Notes: generated by a model not told the origin, from the letters alone. Positions 10,818-22,859 are shown, counted from the stretch's first letter. The stretch is DNA of 64,000 nt from Silene latifolia (GCF_048544455.1 NC_133530.1:18715748-18779747); one strand, 5' to 3'. Numbers and translations are program-made.

Positions 10818-13800
10818 ACTAGATTTTGTGCCCGTGCGTTGCACGGGTTTCAAATCTGATTCTCCTTTAATTGTTGTGGAACTTTTTTACCATTTTAAGC
10901 AGGTGTTCACAATTATAAATATTAATTAACATCCATATAATATTTTACCGATAGTAGTTGTTGCCCGAGATAGCTGATTGTCTTGTTGGTTAATATTAAT
11001 GATTTTACCCCTCTAGGTTTAAAAAAAATGCAAATACATCGTATGAGTTTTAGTGGGTAAAAAACTCAAAATAAATATAAATAATGTATAATTGAAACCA
11101 ACCCAAACACATAACATTATTTTATTATATATACACCTTATATATATTAATATATATAGGCTCCATCTACTACATATAACAGAGCGAGTTATTTTGTTAA
11201 TTGTGACAAATCACTCATAAGTGTAACCAATATATCATGGAAATATCATATATAGCTTTTAAAAACACACTTCAATCTTGCACGAGTTTACATCTAATAA
11301 TTAACATGCAACACAGTACCCCTTATATAATTGGGTTCCGATCCACAAAACGTTATAGTGGATTAACGATGGATCTTAAAACATGAAGCTAAGTAATCCA
11401 TCGAGCTTCAACGAAACAAATGCATATAAAATTGCGCGAAATTTAAGAATAAATGACAGGAATCGTAAACGATAACAAATGTTCAAGATTTTTAATGATG
11501 TTGGAGTAAATGACAATGAAAATGGATTATGAATGAAAGAATTTCCCTTGTAGTGATGAATTAATCGGAAGATTGAAAATTTGGGGGTAAAATTATGAAA
11601 TTAGGGTTAATTCGTTGAGAAAGATTCAGAGATTTGAATCAGTGTATGACTATGTCTGTAGGACTGTAGTTCTGTAGTATAGAATCTAGAAACCAAACAA
11701 ATTGTAGACACGTTTCATTTTATTTTTTTTATTTTTTTTGCTAACTTGCTACCTGACCATTTCGATAACCTATTTACGTTTACTTTTGACACAAGAATAC
11801 AACGATCTAGCAAAGAAAATACATGTCTTTGGAAACAAATTAGATGGTTTAATTTTGGCAGGTGTTTTTAGGGGTACAAATTATTATTTAAGCTGGTGTA
11901 TCCATATTAAGTTATGAGCAAGACAAAAGCAGAATGCATAGGGAAAAAACAGATTTGTCTAATGCTCAAATGGAATGATATTTCACTTATTTTAATATTA
12001 AGAGTTAAAACGAATACTTCTTTCATAAGGGAGACTAACTGAGTTAGGGGTAACCCCTTCACCCCATTCTTCTAGGAACAAATATTATTGACATTATATC
12101 CCAAAATATACTTCCATCCATTATTTATATGAAGTTAAGTGTGTCTTTGAGATATGTGTGCATGGGTAACCTCTTGATTTTACCCCTCTAAAATATTACT
12201 AACACTTCGAGTTTATGTAACAGTTAGTCTCCCTTAAGACAAATACATTTTTTTTCCTATGTATTCTCCTTTTATTTTATTTGTTATACTACTTGACCCG
12301 TCGTCTTAAATAGTTTAAGACGGATATACCCATCTTAAACAAAAATTTGGGTTATATAAAAACATGTACAATAGCACAAAAATGACTTAGAAGTTAATAG
12401 CATAGAAATACTTAAAAGCTAATTGAGTTTGTATCTACGTACTACGTACGTATTTTCTCTATATGGTGAATTCGTAAAAAACACCACTACTAATTTGCGC
12501 CATGAGAAAACTTAGTAGTAGTAACACCGTGACAATCAAAGTATTTACTTAGTATTAGGTTTGGTCGGATCCTTAATCAACTTGAGCTACATTAGATATA
12601 CTAATAATTAAATGTAAGCGTTATTATGCCTAATCAAATAACAATTAAAAAATATAATGAATTTTTTTTAAAAAAATATATATAATACAATCTACTAATA
12701 TCTGGAAACACAATATGAGATAACCAATCACACGTATATTACAACAATTACAACACTGCAAGCCTCCAATTTCTCATAAAACAGCCTATGCATGTTAAGT
12801 CTTCAAATCCTCGTAAATCACCTTCTTTTAATACAATTCAGAACACCAACCAAATTAAACTCTAGGCCAACACGCTTATATTAGTATTAAACATCATTCA
12901 TATAGGTTTATTAGTACGTTGATCATTCATATAGGTTCATTAGCACATTGATCATTCATATAAGAGCTTTAATCTGTTGAGTTAAATTAACTATTCTTTC
13001 TTTTATACCGTATAAAACCATGAATAATACCAAAATAATCATACGATACACAATTTTCATGGTGTTTATTCAGAAGATAATATAGAATATCTTCACACAA
13101 TTATTTTTTCACTAAGTCGTCTCCTCTTCATCAAATTTGATTTTCAAGTAAACCACTGATTGAATGCTTGCCGGTAGTCAAAACCGTTATATGGAAATCG
13201 AGAATGAGCCGAGCAAATTATCGGGTCGAGTCGAATCGATTCAGGTCATAAAATCCGAGAAGGCATAAATAAAACACAATGATAAAATCATCAACATCAA
13301 CATCAGCAGAATTCATTAGACAGTCTCGCAAACCAGGACAACAATATCTTTCTTCATTGTTAGAGATTTTTCTATCTTCGGTTTCTAGTCAAGGTCCTAT
13401 GACGTCAATTTATCAACTGCAAATCCGTAGATTTCGGATTGGCTCGAGATGGAGGTCGTCTTCATCATGTGAAATTCGGGTTCGTGCTCACAAATCATAA
13501 CATGCTGAACATGGTGGTATAAGTCGAAAGCATGGTGATTTCAAGATGTAGGAAATTCGATGGAGTCGAGTTTGAGTTTTGTGGGGAGGAGTCGTTCAAA
13601 TAGCAGCTAGTTTCGACGGCGGCGACTTCTTCTTTCCATATCTCTAAGCGTCTAACACTAATTTTATTGCAATTAATAATACTCTATTTACTGTCTAACA
13701 CAAACATGAATTTTTAAAATTAATAAACTCCATATATGAACAATCAAGAAGAGGAAACATTTAAATCAAAGAAGAATATAGTATTGGAAAGGCGATGGAA

Positions 13801-14108
13801 GATGAATGTATATTTATAGTCGAGAACCGTATCTTTGACATAGTTGGCAATTAGTTGGTAATTTGTATCATAGTATAAGTCCTTTAGCTTAGAGCATAGT
13901 CTTTTACGTTGTTTGTACGTGATATGGAGAAGATTAAGATTTATTTTTGTTATTTATTAATATGGTACTTATCTTTTTAGATTAAGATTAATATTTACAA
14001 ATTCTGTTTTTTTCTACGACTAATATTATTATTTTAATTAGAGTGTTTCAAAAAACTTAGAGTCTCTAGAATTGCCTGAAAAAAGCCTCTTTTATATATA
14101 TATATTGA
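10818..14108 (-). mobile_element. Non-autonomous Helitron, 3.3 kb
   Basis: On the minus strand the element starts TCAATATATA followed by taaaagaggctttt and ends with the hairpin CCCGTGCAACGCACGGG, a short A-rich spacer and CTAGT. It lies between A and T, as Helitrons do. Joining the two flanks gives ctatttataggta, which is present uninterrupted at about 826-838, so an empty relative confirms both ends. No Rep/helicase frame is present. The interior is A/T-rich, with a block at 13240-13640 of higher complexity that could be captured gene sequence. Confidence 0.75.
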
Positions 14109-14237
14109 TTTATAGGTAGATATATATTTTAATTGTAAGGTTAAAATATAAAGAAAAATGTCAATTTGTTCTTATTTAAATCATTATTAAGTTAATTTAT
14201 TATTGCGTCTATGCATTAGGCGTAGACATATTATCGA

Positions 14238-14499
14238 CTTACGAGTAGACCTGATAAATGGGACAATCGGGTCGGGTCATTTCAGGTATGCAGATTTTGA
14301 GTCGGGTCTGGCCTGATCATTTCAGATTCGGGTAATTTTTGGGTCAACTATTATGAGGTTATTTATGGATAATAATCAGTTTATATCAATGAAATTTCGG
14401 GGTCGAGTTAATTCGAGTTTGAGTTAAATTCGGGTGCCGGGTTGGGTTATTCGGGATGGATTATCAGGTCAGGTCAATTTTGCGAGCTTTACTTACGGG
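14238..14499. mobile_element. hAT-type MITE, GGGTCGGGT-rich
   Basis: The body (14246-14491) starts tagacctgataaatggg and ends ttttgcgagcttta, a decayed form of the ends of the MITE at 20013-20478. The flanks cttacgag/cttacggg agree at 7 of 8 positions, which fits an 8-bp hAT target duplication. Confidence 0.6.
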
Positions 14500-14724
14500 T
14501 CATCTCGGTTTAGCTAGGTAGAGTTGGAATTAAATTGGTCTAACTCGAGCGGTACCGGACACTAAACCTAGTAATTGTAGAAGTGAAAAATATTAATTAC
14601 TCATTTGTTCCGGTTATTTGTTTACATTTGATTTTGGTACAAAAATCAAAGAAAAGAGGAGGATATCATTTGGGGTGGCAAGAATAGTGATCACATGCGG
14701 ATAAAATGGTCTCAAAATCCCGTC

Positions 14725-14945
14725 TTTTTGTTTCAAACCAAAACAGTTAGTCTTGCTGAAGACGGGTCGGAGCAAGTGACGGGTAATGTCACTCACAAAA
14801 CGGATAGGGGGGGACAAGGTGGGGGCACCTCCATGTGCTTCCCTCTCTCCTCTATTTGGGTCATTTGTGAGAGGAAATGGTATCCGTCACTCCAAAGTGA
14901 CGGATACGTGCCGTCTTCAATGAGATTTTGTGAAACCAAAATGAC
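14725..14945. repeat. MITE with GACGG-type inverted repeats
   Basis: The ends read gttagtcttgctgaagacgg and gccgtcttcaatgagatttt. Internal gtgacggata/tccgtcac words are inverted. Related pieces are at 1535-1684, 16950-17030, 38605-38800 and 44511-44700. Confidence 0.5.
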
Positions 14946-15113
14946 TTGTTTGAAGAGAGATTAACTATTGTGGTGGTGGTTAGTGGATGACAAATGGAGT
15001 ACTCCCTTTAATGGATAAGTATGGCCAAATTACCCATAAAATATTTTCTAATATAAAATTGTACATAACCTATTAAATTGCCTTGAGTACCCCAAAGGAG
15101 AATTGCATGTCAT

Positions 15114-15321
15114 TAACTCCGTCTCTATAAGGGGTAAAGTGCTCTCAACTCTTAAATAAGTGGTCAAAGGGTTTGATTCCTGACTTTTGCTAATGAAAAA
15201 GCCAAATTTGGCGGGGATCAACCTATTAAATTGCCTTGAGTACCCCAAAGGAGATTGCCCAGCTGTCAACAGGGGATATGGATACTCCTAATCAACACTA
15301 AAAAAACAAAATAACTCCGTC
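15114..15321 (+). mobile_element. tRNA-derived SINE, copy 1
   Basis: The body (15124-15311) has a tRNA-like head with an A-box region (ggggtaaagtgctctc) and a B-box (gggtttgattcctga), a body shared with the copy at 37723-37914, and an A-rich tail. It is flanked by the 10-bp direct repeat taactccgtc. A fragment of the same body (attaaattgccttgagtacc) lies just upstream at 15064-15105. Confidence 0.75.
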
Positions 15322-15346
15322 ACTATTTGTTTTGATGTTGTTCGGC

Positions 15347-15528
15347 TACTCCCTTTGGCCCTTTGTCTCAATCAATTGTTTATCTTTCTATTTTGGGAAT
15401 GCATTTGGGCAATTTGACCATACACACTTAATTGGATATACTTGTCGTCCAATAAATTAGCCCTCTCTTCTTTCCTTGGTTTTGGTGACAAATCCAAAGA
15501 TAAACAAATGAGCGGGACAGAGGGAGTA
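15347..15528. mobile_element. Stowaway-type MITE
   Basis: The TIRs ctccctttggccctttgtct and (inverted) a cggga-cagagggag end are flanked by TA. These are the typical ends of Tc1/mariner-derived Stowaway MITEs. It lies immediately upstream of REM gene B exon 2. Confidence 0.65.
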
Positions 15529-15560
15529 TTATTCTTGTCGATCAGTTACATACACATTCG

Positions 15561-16638
15561 ATGGAAACTAATAAATGCAATTATTTATTATTATATCAGG
15601 GAATTCCTAAAGAGTTTATGGCTGAATATGGGAATGGTCTATTGGATGTTGTAAGCCTCAAAATTCCAACTGGTAAGACATGGAAAGTCGAATTACTGAA
15701 AGAAAATGGCAGAGCATGGTTCAGAGATGGGTGGCATGAGTTTGTGTCCTATTATTCAATATGTCATGCCCATTTCTTGGTGTTCACTTATGGAGGAATG
15801 TCTCAGTTCAGTGTGTATATTTTCGACAAGACCGCTTGTGAAATTGAGTACCCTCTTGATCCTCAAGAAACCCAAGTCCCGAAGACTGCAACTGAAACTC
15901 ACATCAAGACTTACCCTTGTTCACCTAGCCCTTCATCAAAAGGTTCTCTGTTTTCTTATTTGATGCCAATTTTATATCTAATGTTCTCGGTCATCAATTT
16001 ATCTTTTATGAGGCGGTTTTACACTAATAATGTGAAACGGGTCTACAACAAGAATTTTTGGTCGGATATGGGCTACTAGTGGCGCCCGCACTTAACCCTT
16101 GGTTATCTTATTTTTCCCTATTTCTTGCAGAAAACGGGATGCTTGCTTTGGTTGGGCAATATAGAAGGAAAATTGGAACTCTCAACCGTGAGCATATCAA
16201 GAAGATTAATTCTTATCAATTTGAAAACCCTTGTTTTACCGTCAGAATGCGACCGTCTTATGTGATGTATAATTTTCGCCTGGTAAGAATTTGATTCGTT
16301 GAAGTAAACTGAAAAATAAACCATATAAATGAGATGAATGGAGCAGTACGAAATAGTTACTTAAAATTTGCTTTTATTTGGTGAGGCAGAACGTACCATT
16401 GACGTTTGCTGCTAAGTACTTGAGAAAAATTCGAGGGAGCTGCACACTTCAAAATGCAACTGGTGATACATGGCATGTTCGATGTGAAGGCAATACACCG
16501 AAGTATATGAATATTGTTGGAGGCTGGAAGAAGTATGCATTGGACAACAGATTACAAGTTGGTGATATATGTGTTTTCGAGTTGATAAATGCTGCCAAAC
16601 GTCTGTTTCAAGTTGAAATAATTCGATGCTCTTCTTGA
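15561..16638 (+). CDS. REM/VRN1-like two-B3 protein lacking the family's first exon (REM gene B)
   Basis: Exons equivalent to 2-4 of gene A are intact and in phase: 15600-15942, 16131-16282 and 16390-16638. The 90-nt first exon (the MSFMAIDDH-type start and first strand of B3 domain 1) is not found anywhere in the 5 kb upstream, which is filled by a Helitron, a SINE and MITEs. Without it, the only in-frame start is ATG 15561, read through the former intron end (METNKCNYLLLYQ), giving about 260 residues with a clipped first B3 domain and a complete second one (FENPCFTVRMRPS, LQNATGDTWHVRC, GDICVFELI). It may be expressed from this start or be a young pseudogene. Confidence 0.6.
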
Positions 16639-17170
16639 GCATCAGGTGTTGGGGGTGTTGCTGATACGAGTAATCCCACGAGATATCCGGAAGAAGCGGG
16701 TGAAGTAATATTGCTCGACGATTAACGTTTGAAAATGTAATGCTGTTTTTGGAACAATGGTTTTTAGTCTATGGTCCTGTTGATCGAAAGGGCGTGAAAG
16801 AAAGCTCCTAGGAACTTTTATGTTTTGAATATATGTAGGCCGTAGCATAATCGGGGTCATTAGTTGGGTCAGAATTAGACAAAAGTGGTGCGGCCTTGTC
16901 CAGCCAGGGTTTGAAACTTGAATGCTTTCTCAATGATTCTTGCCCTGTTTTTCTACGGCCCGTCTCATTGAAGACTGTCACTATCCGTCTTCAGCTTGTG
17001 ACGGATAATGTCCGTCTTCAATGAGAATTTGTGGTTTTTCTACTCATTCTTGTTAGTAAGGATGACAAATTAAGGACGAAACCTCCTGTTGAAGATATTA
17101 CGGTATATTCACTATACTAGTTTGGATGCCCGTGCGTTGTAACGGGTAATTAACTTAGTAACAAAAAAAA
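16639..17170. other. 3' flank of REM gene B with MITE and Helitron-like pieces
   Basis: 16639-16930 matches the 3' flank of gene A. 16950-17030 is a small inverted-repeat MITE (cgtcttcagcttgtgacgga). 17115-17145 reads actagtttggatgcccgtgc followed by gttgtaacggg, a decayed Helitron 3' terminus in minus orientation; its other end was not identified. Confidence 0.45.
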
Positions 17171-18111
17171 TACTCTTCTGTCCCGGTCATTTGTTGTCCT
17201 TTTCTATTTTAGGGTGTCTTTCTATTTTAAGAATGAACTTGATGAGTAATTTAGGGTCTTTTGCCAATATAGCCATTTGGTCTAAACTATTTATCATAAT
17301 GACCATATGACCATTGTATTTACCAAAATGACCATCTACCAAAGTAATAAAGTATATGACTATAAATATTAACTAACCATAATATCCAAATTAATTTATA
17401 AATTATTTAAGTTCATCATGATAAATGAAGAAATGATTCACTTTCATAATATATGAAAATTATTCTTATATAATCTTTTTTATAAATTGAAATTATTTTA
17501 AAAATCAACATTAATAGTAGCTACAAGATTAGAAATACTATACTTACATTGTTGATAGGGCTTTGACAATTAAAAAGAAAATTGCATGTTTTTTATTTAG
17601 CTTTTTAGTTTTTTTTTAATGCATGTTCTTATTTTTTGTAAACAATATTTTATGAAATTGTATTTATAATATTGCACGTTTTTTTGAAACTTTTAAGAAA
17701 AATTCACAGGGCTTCAATCAAAAGAGAAAATTAGATTCATGAGTCAATAGATAATTTTCTAAAAATAATATTGAATATTGAAATATTGCTATTTTTCAAT
17801 TTTGTAGAATTTTTTCATAGTTTAGTTTATATTGTATTATTTTGAGGGAATATAAATAAATTTGAAAAAAAAGTTGTTTAGCTTTTTTTATGGTAACTTT
17901 ATAACCTAGGTGGTCATTTTGGTAATTAGATTTACAAAATGGTTATTTTGGAAAATAGTTTGAGTTAAACAACTATTTTGGCAAAAGACCCAGTAATTTG
18001 ATCATACTCATTCAATTTATTCCACTTGTCATTTTGTTATTGGCCTTATCCTCTTTCCTTGGTCTTTGTGCCAAAATGAAAGGACAACAATTGATCGGGA
18101 CGGAGGGAGTA
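17171..18111. mobile_element. Stowaway MITE interrupted by another element
   Basis: The outer ends ctcttctgtcccggtcattt and (inverted) gatcgggacggagggag are flanked by TA. The Stowaway part is about 190 bp; the rest is the inserted element at 17253-17991. Confidence 0.65.
17245..17999. mobile_element. Nested DNA element with 8-bp target duplication
   Basis: The body (17253-17991) begins agggtcttttgccaatatag and ends tggcaaaagaccc, as inverted repeats. It is flanked by agtaattt on both sides. The ends contain repeated inverted accatttgg/aaatgacca words. A/T-rich interior, no gene. The superfamily (hAT or Mutator) is open. Confidence 0.6.
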
Positions 18112-18584
18112 GTTATAAAGTCTTAATATTTACATTATGTCTAATCATTCATTTAGATCTGATCAAAAGTCAAAACATCTTATTTAAGAGACGCAAAAGA
18201 TGTCGGGTTGATACCTAAGTTCCAAGAATGCCTCACAATAAGACAAAATCGCTTAAACTTAGAGAGTTTTTATAAGAGTTTGTATTAACGGCAAACCTTA
18301 GTTACAACAATACCATACAAATATTAATCACGTAGATATTTATAAAAGCGATATATATTGCTATATTAGTGATATTATAATGTTTATTTTAAGACAATCA
18401 ATAGTATAATACGGAGTAGTAACTTTATTTAAGACAAAATCACAATTAAAAAATAAAATGGGTGCTAAATATACATAAATTGGTTATTAATGTGTCATAT
18501 GGGTGCTAAATATAAATAAATTGGTTATTAATGTGTCATATATAATGATAATCTCTGCACTAAAATAGAAAATTTATGAATTAT
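18112..18584. other. A/T-rich intergenic DNA
   Basis: No gene or clear element is visible. A short direct repeat of about 50 bp containing gggtgctaaatatacataaa / gggtgctaaatataaataaa lies at 18460-18545, just left of the gypsy insertion. Confidence 0.4.
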
Positions 18585-18589
18585 AATAC

Positions 18590-19196
18590 TGATGGGGCAT
18601 ATTCTGCACCGCTGACCAAGTCAACATGTTGAGCAAGGTCAAAGATATCCACAGCAATTTGACGGCTTAGACAGCCTAGCCGATGCAGCCCATCGGCCTG
18701 TCCGCCTGGGTCTCGGCATGGCAACCTGCCAGCCGGGACACATACCCGCGTACTCATATCCAAGATCCCTCGGCGGTGAGTCAACAGGGCCCGCCGGCCT
18801 GCCATAGGTCCCTCAGCCGAGGGGTAGATCAGTCTTTCCACCTGCTAGCCACTTGGCCACTTGGCCACTACGTGACAAAAGGTGAAAGTCTATAAATACT
18901 CCTCAACCTTCATTGAGGAAAGATATCCACAACTTAACCTAAGAAACACTATTCATCTGGTATTATCTTCCTTATCTCTCTACAATATACATTCAGTCAA
19001 GCAACAACTTATCCCTTAAGTTTACTGACTTGAGCGTCGGAGTGAGTACGCTTGGCACAAAGCCAAGCCCTCAGTTCGTTCATTGTTGCAGGAGAGGCCG
19101 AGAGGAACAATTAAGGAAAGAAGGATTCAACCAAAGACGACATTCTACAAGCTACGAGTGGTAACGAATATACGCTCTCGGAATTACACCGGAACA
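18590..19196 (+). repeat. 5' LTR of gypsy element 1
   Basis: Begins TGATGGGGCATATTCTGC and ends ATTACACCGGAACA. A TATA box (tataaata, 18891-18898) lies in the expected place for LTR-driven transcription. Confidence 0.9.
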
Positions 19197-19215
19197 ATTG
19201 GCGCGTCGTGGGAAA
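19197..19215 (+). other. Primer binding site of gypsy element 1
   Basis: attggcgcgtcgtgggaa directly follows the LTR and resembles the ATTGGCGCCGTCTGTGGGAA form found in many plant gypsy elements. One or two bases have been lost or changed. The tRNA primer was not determined. Confidence 0.6.
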
Positions 19216-19679
19216 ATCGTTACTAGAAGCTAGTCACATTCATTCCCAAACAAAAAAAAAACAACAAAAACCCACCCAAAAAGCTAAGAAGATGTCGAAA
19301 CAACAAGACGGTCGTGCGTGGCCGACTTAAACCGCATTCTACCAAGATGATACCTTCAACAATTGAGGTCGTGCAGCCCTCCACCGGCGGAGTAATCCAA
19401 CCGGAGTTCGGGATGCCAATAATACCAGACACGCCGCTGCCAACCAACCAGGTCACCATCATGGGACACGTGGTTGACGTAGCAAACCGAAAATGCTCCT
19501 GGACCTAATTAGTAATACGCCTTTGCTCACCTTTGTCACGCCGACAAGAGCGGCGGAAACCGCCCAGGAGACCAGGGCCCAAAATGTGACTCCGAGAAAT
19601 TTGAACGGAGCACTAGGAGAAGACCGACCCGGTCAAGTCGCGGGGAGCCCAAAGTGGGCGTGGTAGACCTAAGTCCTTC

Positions 19680-21340
19680 CCGTACTCATGGGAGGACAGG
19701 CGTCCCCAAAGCACGAACGAGGCTTACCCCAAAGGAGCCAGAGGAGTCCGACTCAGCAGAGTTGGAGAAGAAGTCCGAGTCGAAGAAGGAGCCCTTCCCG
19801 CTACGAGGGGAGGAGCCGGATTAGGAATGCGAGGAGCCGATCGCCGCGTGTCGTTCGACACATGGTCGACGACCCCTCGGCGCCTACGTCCTAGAAGTCC
19901 GGTGCCAACTAAGCTCAAGTTGCCACCTCTATCATACAAAGGAGATAGTGATCCAGCCGACCACGCCGAGGCTTTCGAGTCTTACATGTCGGTATGGGAG
20001 CAACCCGATGAGTAGACCTGGCAAACGGGTCAACCGGGTCGGGTTCGGGTCGGGCCAGTTTGGGTCGGGTCATTTCGGGTTTCTCAAATTTTCGGGTTAA
20101 TTCGGATCGGGTCAGTTCATTTCGGGTTATGGGTCTATTTCGGGTTTGTTGGTCGGGTGTGTTTCGGGTCAAGCGGGTCGGGTTAATTCGAATCAGGCCA
20201 TTTTTGGGTCAAAGATTAAGAGAAGAGAGGCATTTCAAGTCTATTAGGGTCAATTAAAGTTATATTTTGTCGGGTCATTTTCGGGTTGAGTGGTTTCGGA
20301 TTGGTCATTTCGGGTCGGGTCTGTTACGGGTCCAAGAAAGCTCGGGTCATTTTTGGGTCAGGTCGGGTCACTTCGGGTTTCGGGTGTCATTCGGGTTCAG
20401 CAATTCGGGTCAATTTCGGGTCTCGGGTCATCCTTTTCGGGTCGGGTCAACCGGGTCGGGTTGATTTTGCCAGGTCTACCGATGAGGTCTGGTGCCGAGT
20501 TTTCCCAACAACTTTGCATGGGATGGCTCAAAGTTGGTACAAGGGGCTCCCCGACGGCTCGGTATACTATTACGCCGACCTAAGGGACGCCTTTCTAGCC
20601 CTTGATACTCTTGCAACAAGAGAAGGGCCGTGGAGACATCGGACCTCCTAACTATCAAACGGGAGGGAGGCGAGTCTCTACGAAGCTATGTGAAGAGGTT
20701 CGACGGAAAGGTCCAGCAGATTCGAGAAATTAATCCCGAGGCGGCGGCCTTGACGGCGATGAAGGGCCTCCCAAGGGGAGATTTAAAAATGAGCTCATCA
20801 AGTGCGGAGGCCTGGGTTTGATGCCGCCAGAAGATGGTGACCAAGCCATCAAGGTAGAGGACTATCACAAGACCTGGGTAGGCCCCAGCGAGGCCGAGCA
20901 CTCAGAAAAGAAGAGCCACCGGGAGGACAACCCGGATGAAAGACGCCGCGACAACAATGGATCACGGTCCGATGAAAGACGCCGTGACAATAAGGGGTCA
21001 CGGTCGGACAAATCTGCCAGGAAACAGGACTCGACGGGCGCCGGTGGAGTTCAGAACGTATACCACCAAAGGCGGTATAATGATAAAACCCCTCTCGTCG
21101 TATCGCCCGCCGAGGTCTTCGCCCGAGCAAAACGAGGGCCGAAGTGGGAGAGACCCCCAAGCCAAAAAGTGACGGTGACACGAGCCAAGATCTTGTGAGT
21201 ACCACGGCCACACCGGCCATTTAACCAACGATCTGCCGCATCGAAGAATGCCATTGAAAGAGCGATCCGGAAGGGGAGCCTCGGCAAGTACGTTGCCAAA
21301 GGCCAAAAGGCGACGCTATAGGTTCGGGTAAGAAATCCGT
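19680..21340 (+). pseudogene. gypsy gag, element 1 (broken)
   Basis: Pieces in several frames cover an Arg/Ser-rich N-terminal part (SPSRRRSPSRYEGRSR), the gag core LPPLSYKGDSDPADHAEAFE, then after a 466-bp MITE insertion WCRVFPTTLHGMAQSWYKGL, and an Arg/Asp-rich C-terminal part. The sequence corresponding to the zinc-knuckle-like region of element 2 is at about 21185-21240 but frameshifted. Gag forms the capsid. This copy is disrupted by the MITE and by frameshifts. Confidence 0.75.
20005..20486. mobile_element. hAT MITE made of GGGTCGGGT words, inserted in gag
   Basis: The body (20013-20478) begins tagacctggcaaa and ends tttgccaggtcta as perfect inverted repeats, with the 8-bp target duplication ccgatgag on both sides. 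The interior is almost entirely cgggt/gggtc words. It splits the gag ORF, so it moved after the gypsy element landed. Confidence 0.85.
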
Positions 21341-21356
21341 CTTCGAACGGATAGGA

Positions 21357-22071
21357 GTGATCCATGTTGTCATCGGGGGCAACGAGAACGGAGGGTCCGC
21401 TCATGGGCACAAACGACACCTGAACGAGCTATATCAGGCCATCAACTTTGTGCCCAACACAGCGATCCCCGCTTCCAACATCCCCGATATGACCATTGGA
21501 AGGAAGGACTACGAAGGAGTCATCGCTCCTCACAGCGACCCACTTGTAGTCAATTTGGACATATCCAACCACCTGGTCAAGAGGTGCCTGATTGACACAG
21601 GCGCGTACACGAACATCATGTTCAGGGAGTGCTTCCTCAGCCTCGGCACCGAAAGTCAAGGACTTGAGCCCCGCACCAACCCACTATACGACTTCTCCGG
21701 GGCGTGGCGTGGTACCACTGGGATCAATTAGACTCCCGGTGACGTTCGGCGAAAGGAATGCGGCTAAGAATGTCCTAGCTGAGTTCGTGGTCGTCGACGG
21801 CTCGTCCGCCTACAACGTTCTCATAGGCCGAGTCACCCTGAGCGAGGCCGACGCAGTGATGTCCATCCGGGCCCTAACACTGATGTATGTCTCAGACCGG
21901 GGGGAAGCGCATAAGCTCGTCTCCAAAGACGAGAATGACGAGGTGATCAACGTCCAGATAGCTGCCAGAGGATGCAACATGCAATCCCTCAAAGTGGCAA
22001 AGAAATCAGAGAAAGGGAAAAGTCTATCCTTACAACAGGAGGGCGACCTCATGGATGTAACTAGCGGCTGA
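21357..22071 (+). pseudogene. gypsy protease region, element 1
   Basis: Two overlapping frames encode the link from gag to protease, with the aspartic protease motif CLIDTGAYTNIMF and downstream AEFVVVDGSSAYNVLIGR. The same sequence is in element 2 at about 57600-58200. It ends at VTSG just after the deletion junction; the RT that should follow is missing. Confidence 0.8.
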
Positions 22072-22339
22072 CTGGGAAGGTGTGCCTTTGATAAACCATT
22101 AGGACACTGGTAATCTCGGGAAAATTTCGTAGCGGCGGAGGTGTCCAAAACAATTGTGGGCACCGACGCATGTTTTTATCTAATGAAAAATCGTCCAAGT
22201 CTTCCATCAAAATGTTCATTTTCCCCATAGTCACTAGCAAGCAGCAGACGCCGGCTCGCACTGTCATACCGACAAGAGCGGCAGTCTTTATCAGTAAGCA
22301 GACGTCGGCTCACACTGTCATACCGACAAGAACGGCAGT

Positions 22340-22858
22340 CTCCATCAAGAGGTTTGACGCCGTCGCAGTCACTCCAAGTGGTAGACGCCACGGCAGTCTC
22401 CATCAAGAAGTAGGCGCCGTCGCAGTCACCCCAAGTAGTAGACGCCACTAGCGATCACCCCAAGAGGTTTGACGACGCCGTCGCATCCTCCAAGTGGTAG
22501 ACGCCACGGCAGTCTCCATCAAGAAATAGGCGCCGTCGCAGTCACCCCAAGTAGTAGACGCCACGGCAGTCACCCCAAGAGGTTTGACGCCGTCGCAGTC
22601 ACTCCAAGTGGTAGACGCCACGGCAGTCTCCATCAAGAAGTAGGCGCCGTCGCAGTCACCCCAAGTAGTAGACGCCACGGCAGTCACCCCAAGAGGTTTG
22701 ACGCCGTCGCAGTCACTCCAAGTGGTAGACGCCACGGCAGTCTCCATCAAGAAGTAGGCGCCGTCGCAGTCACCCCAAGTAGTAGACGCCACGGCAGTCA
22801 CCCCAAGAGGTTTGACGCCGTCGCAGTCACTCCAAGTGGTAGACGCCACGGCAGTCAA
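22340..22858 (+). repeat. 114-bp minisatellite inside gypsy element 1
   Basis: About 4.5 copies of a 114-bp unit. The word cggcagtctccatcaag recurs at 22391, 22507, 22621 and 22735. Each unit is itself built from four 28-29-bp subunits of the form gcagtcaccccaagtagtag acgcc. The last copies are nearly identical. Its position between pol and the 3' LTR is where Retand-type elements carry amplified repeats. Confidence 0.9.
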
Positions 22859-22859
22859 T

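Noticed and set aside
20060-20651. ORFs rich in Gly/Arg/Val in the GGGTCGGGT block
   Set aside because: They are translations of a MITE's simple-sequence interior in several frames.
22340-22858. CRISPR-like array
   Set aside because: Regular repeats, but without unique spacers: all subunits are variants of one another, and the context is a plant retrotransposon.
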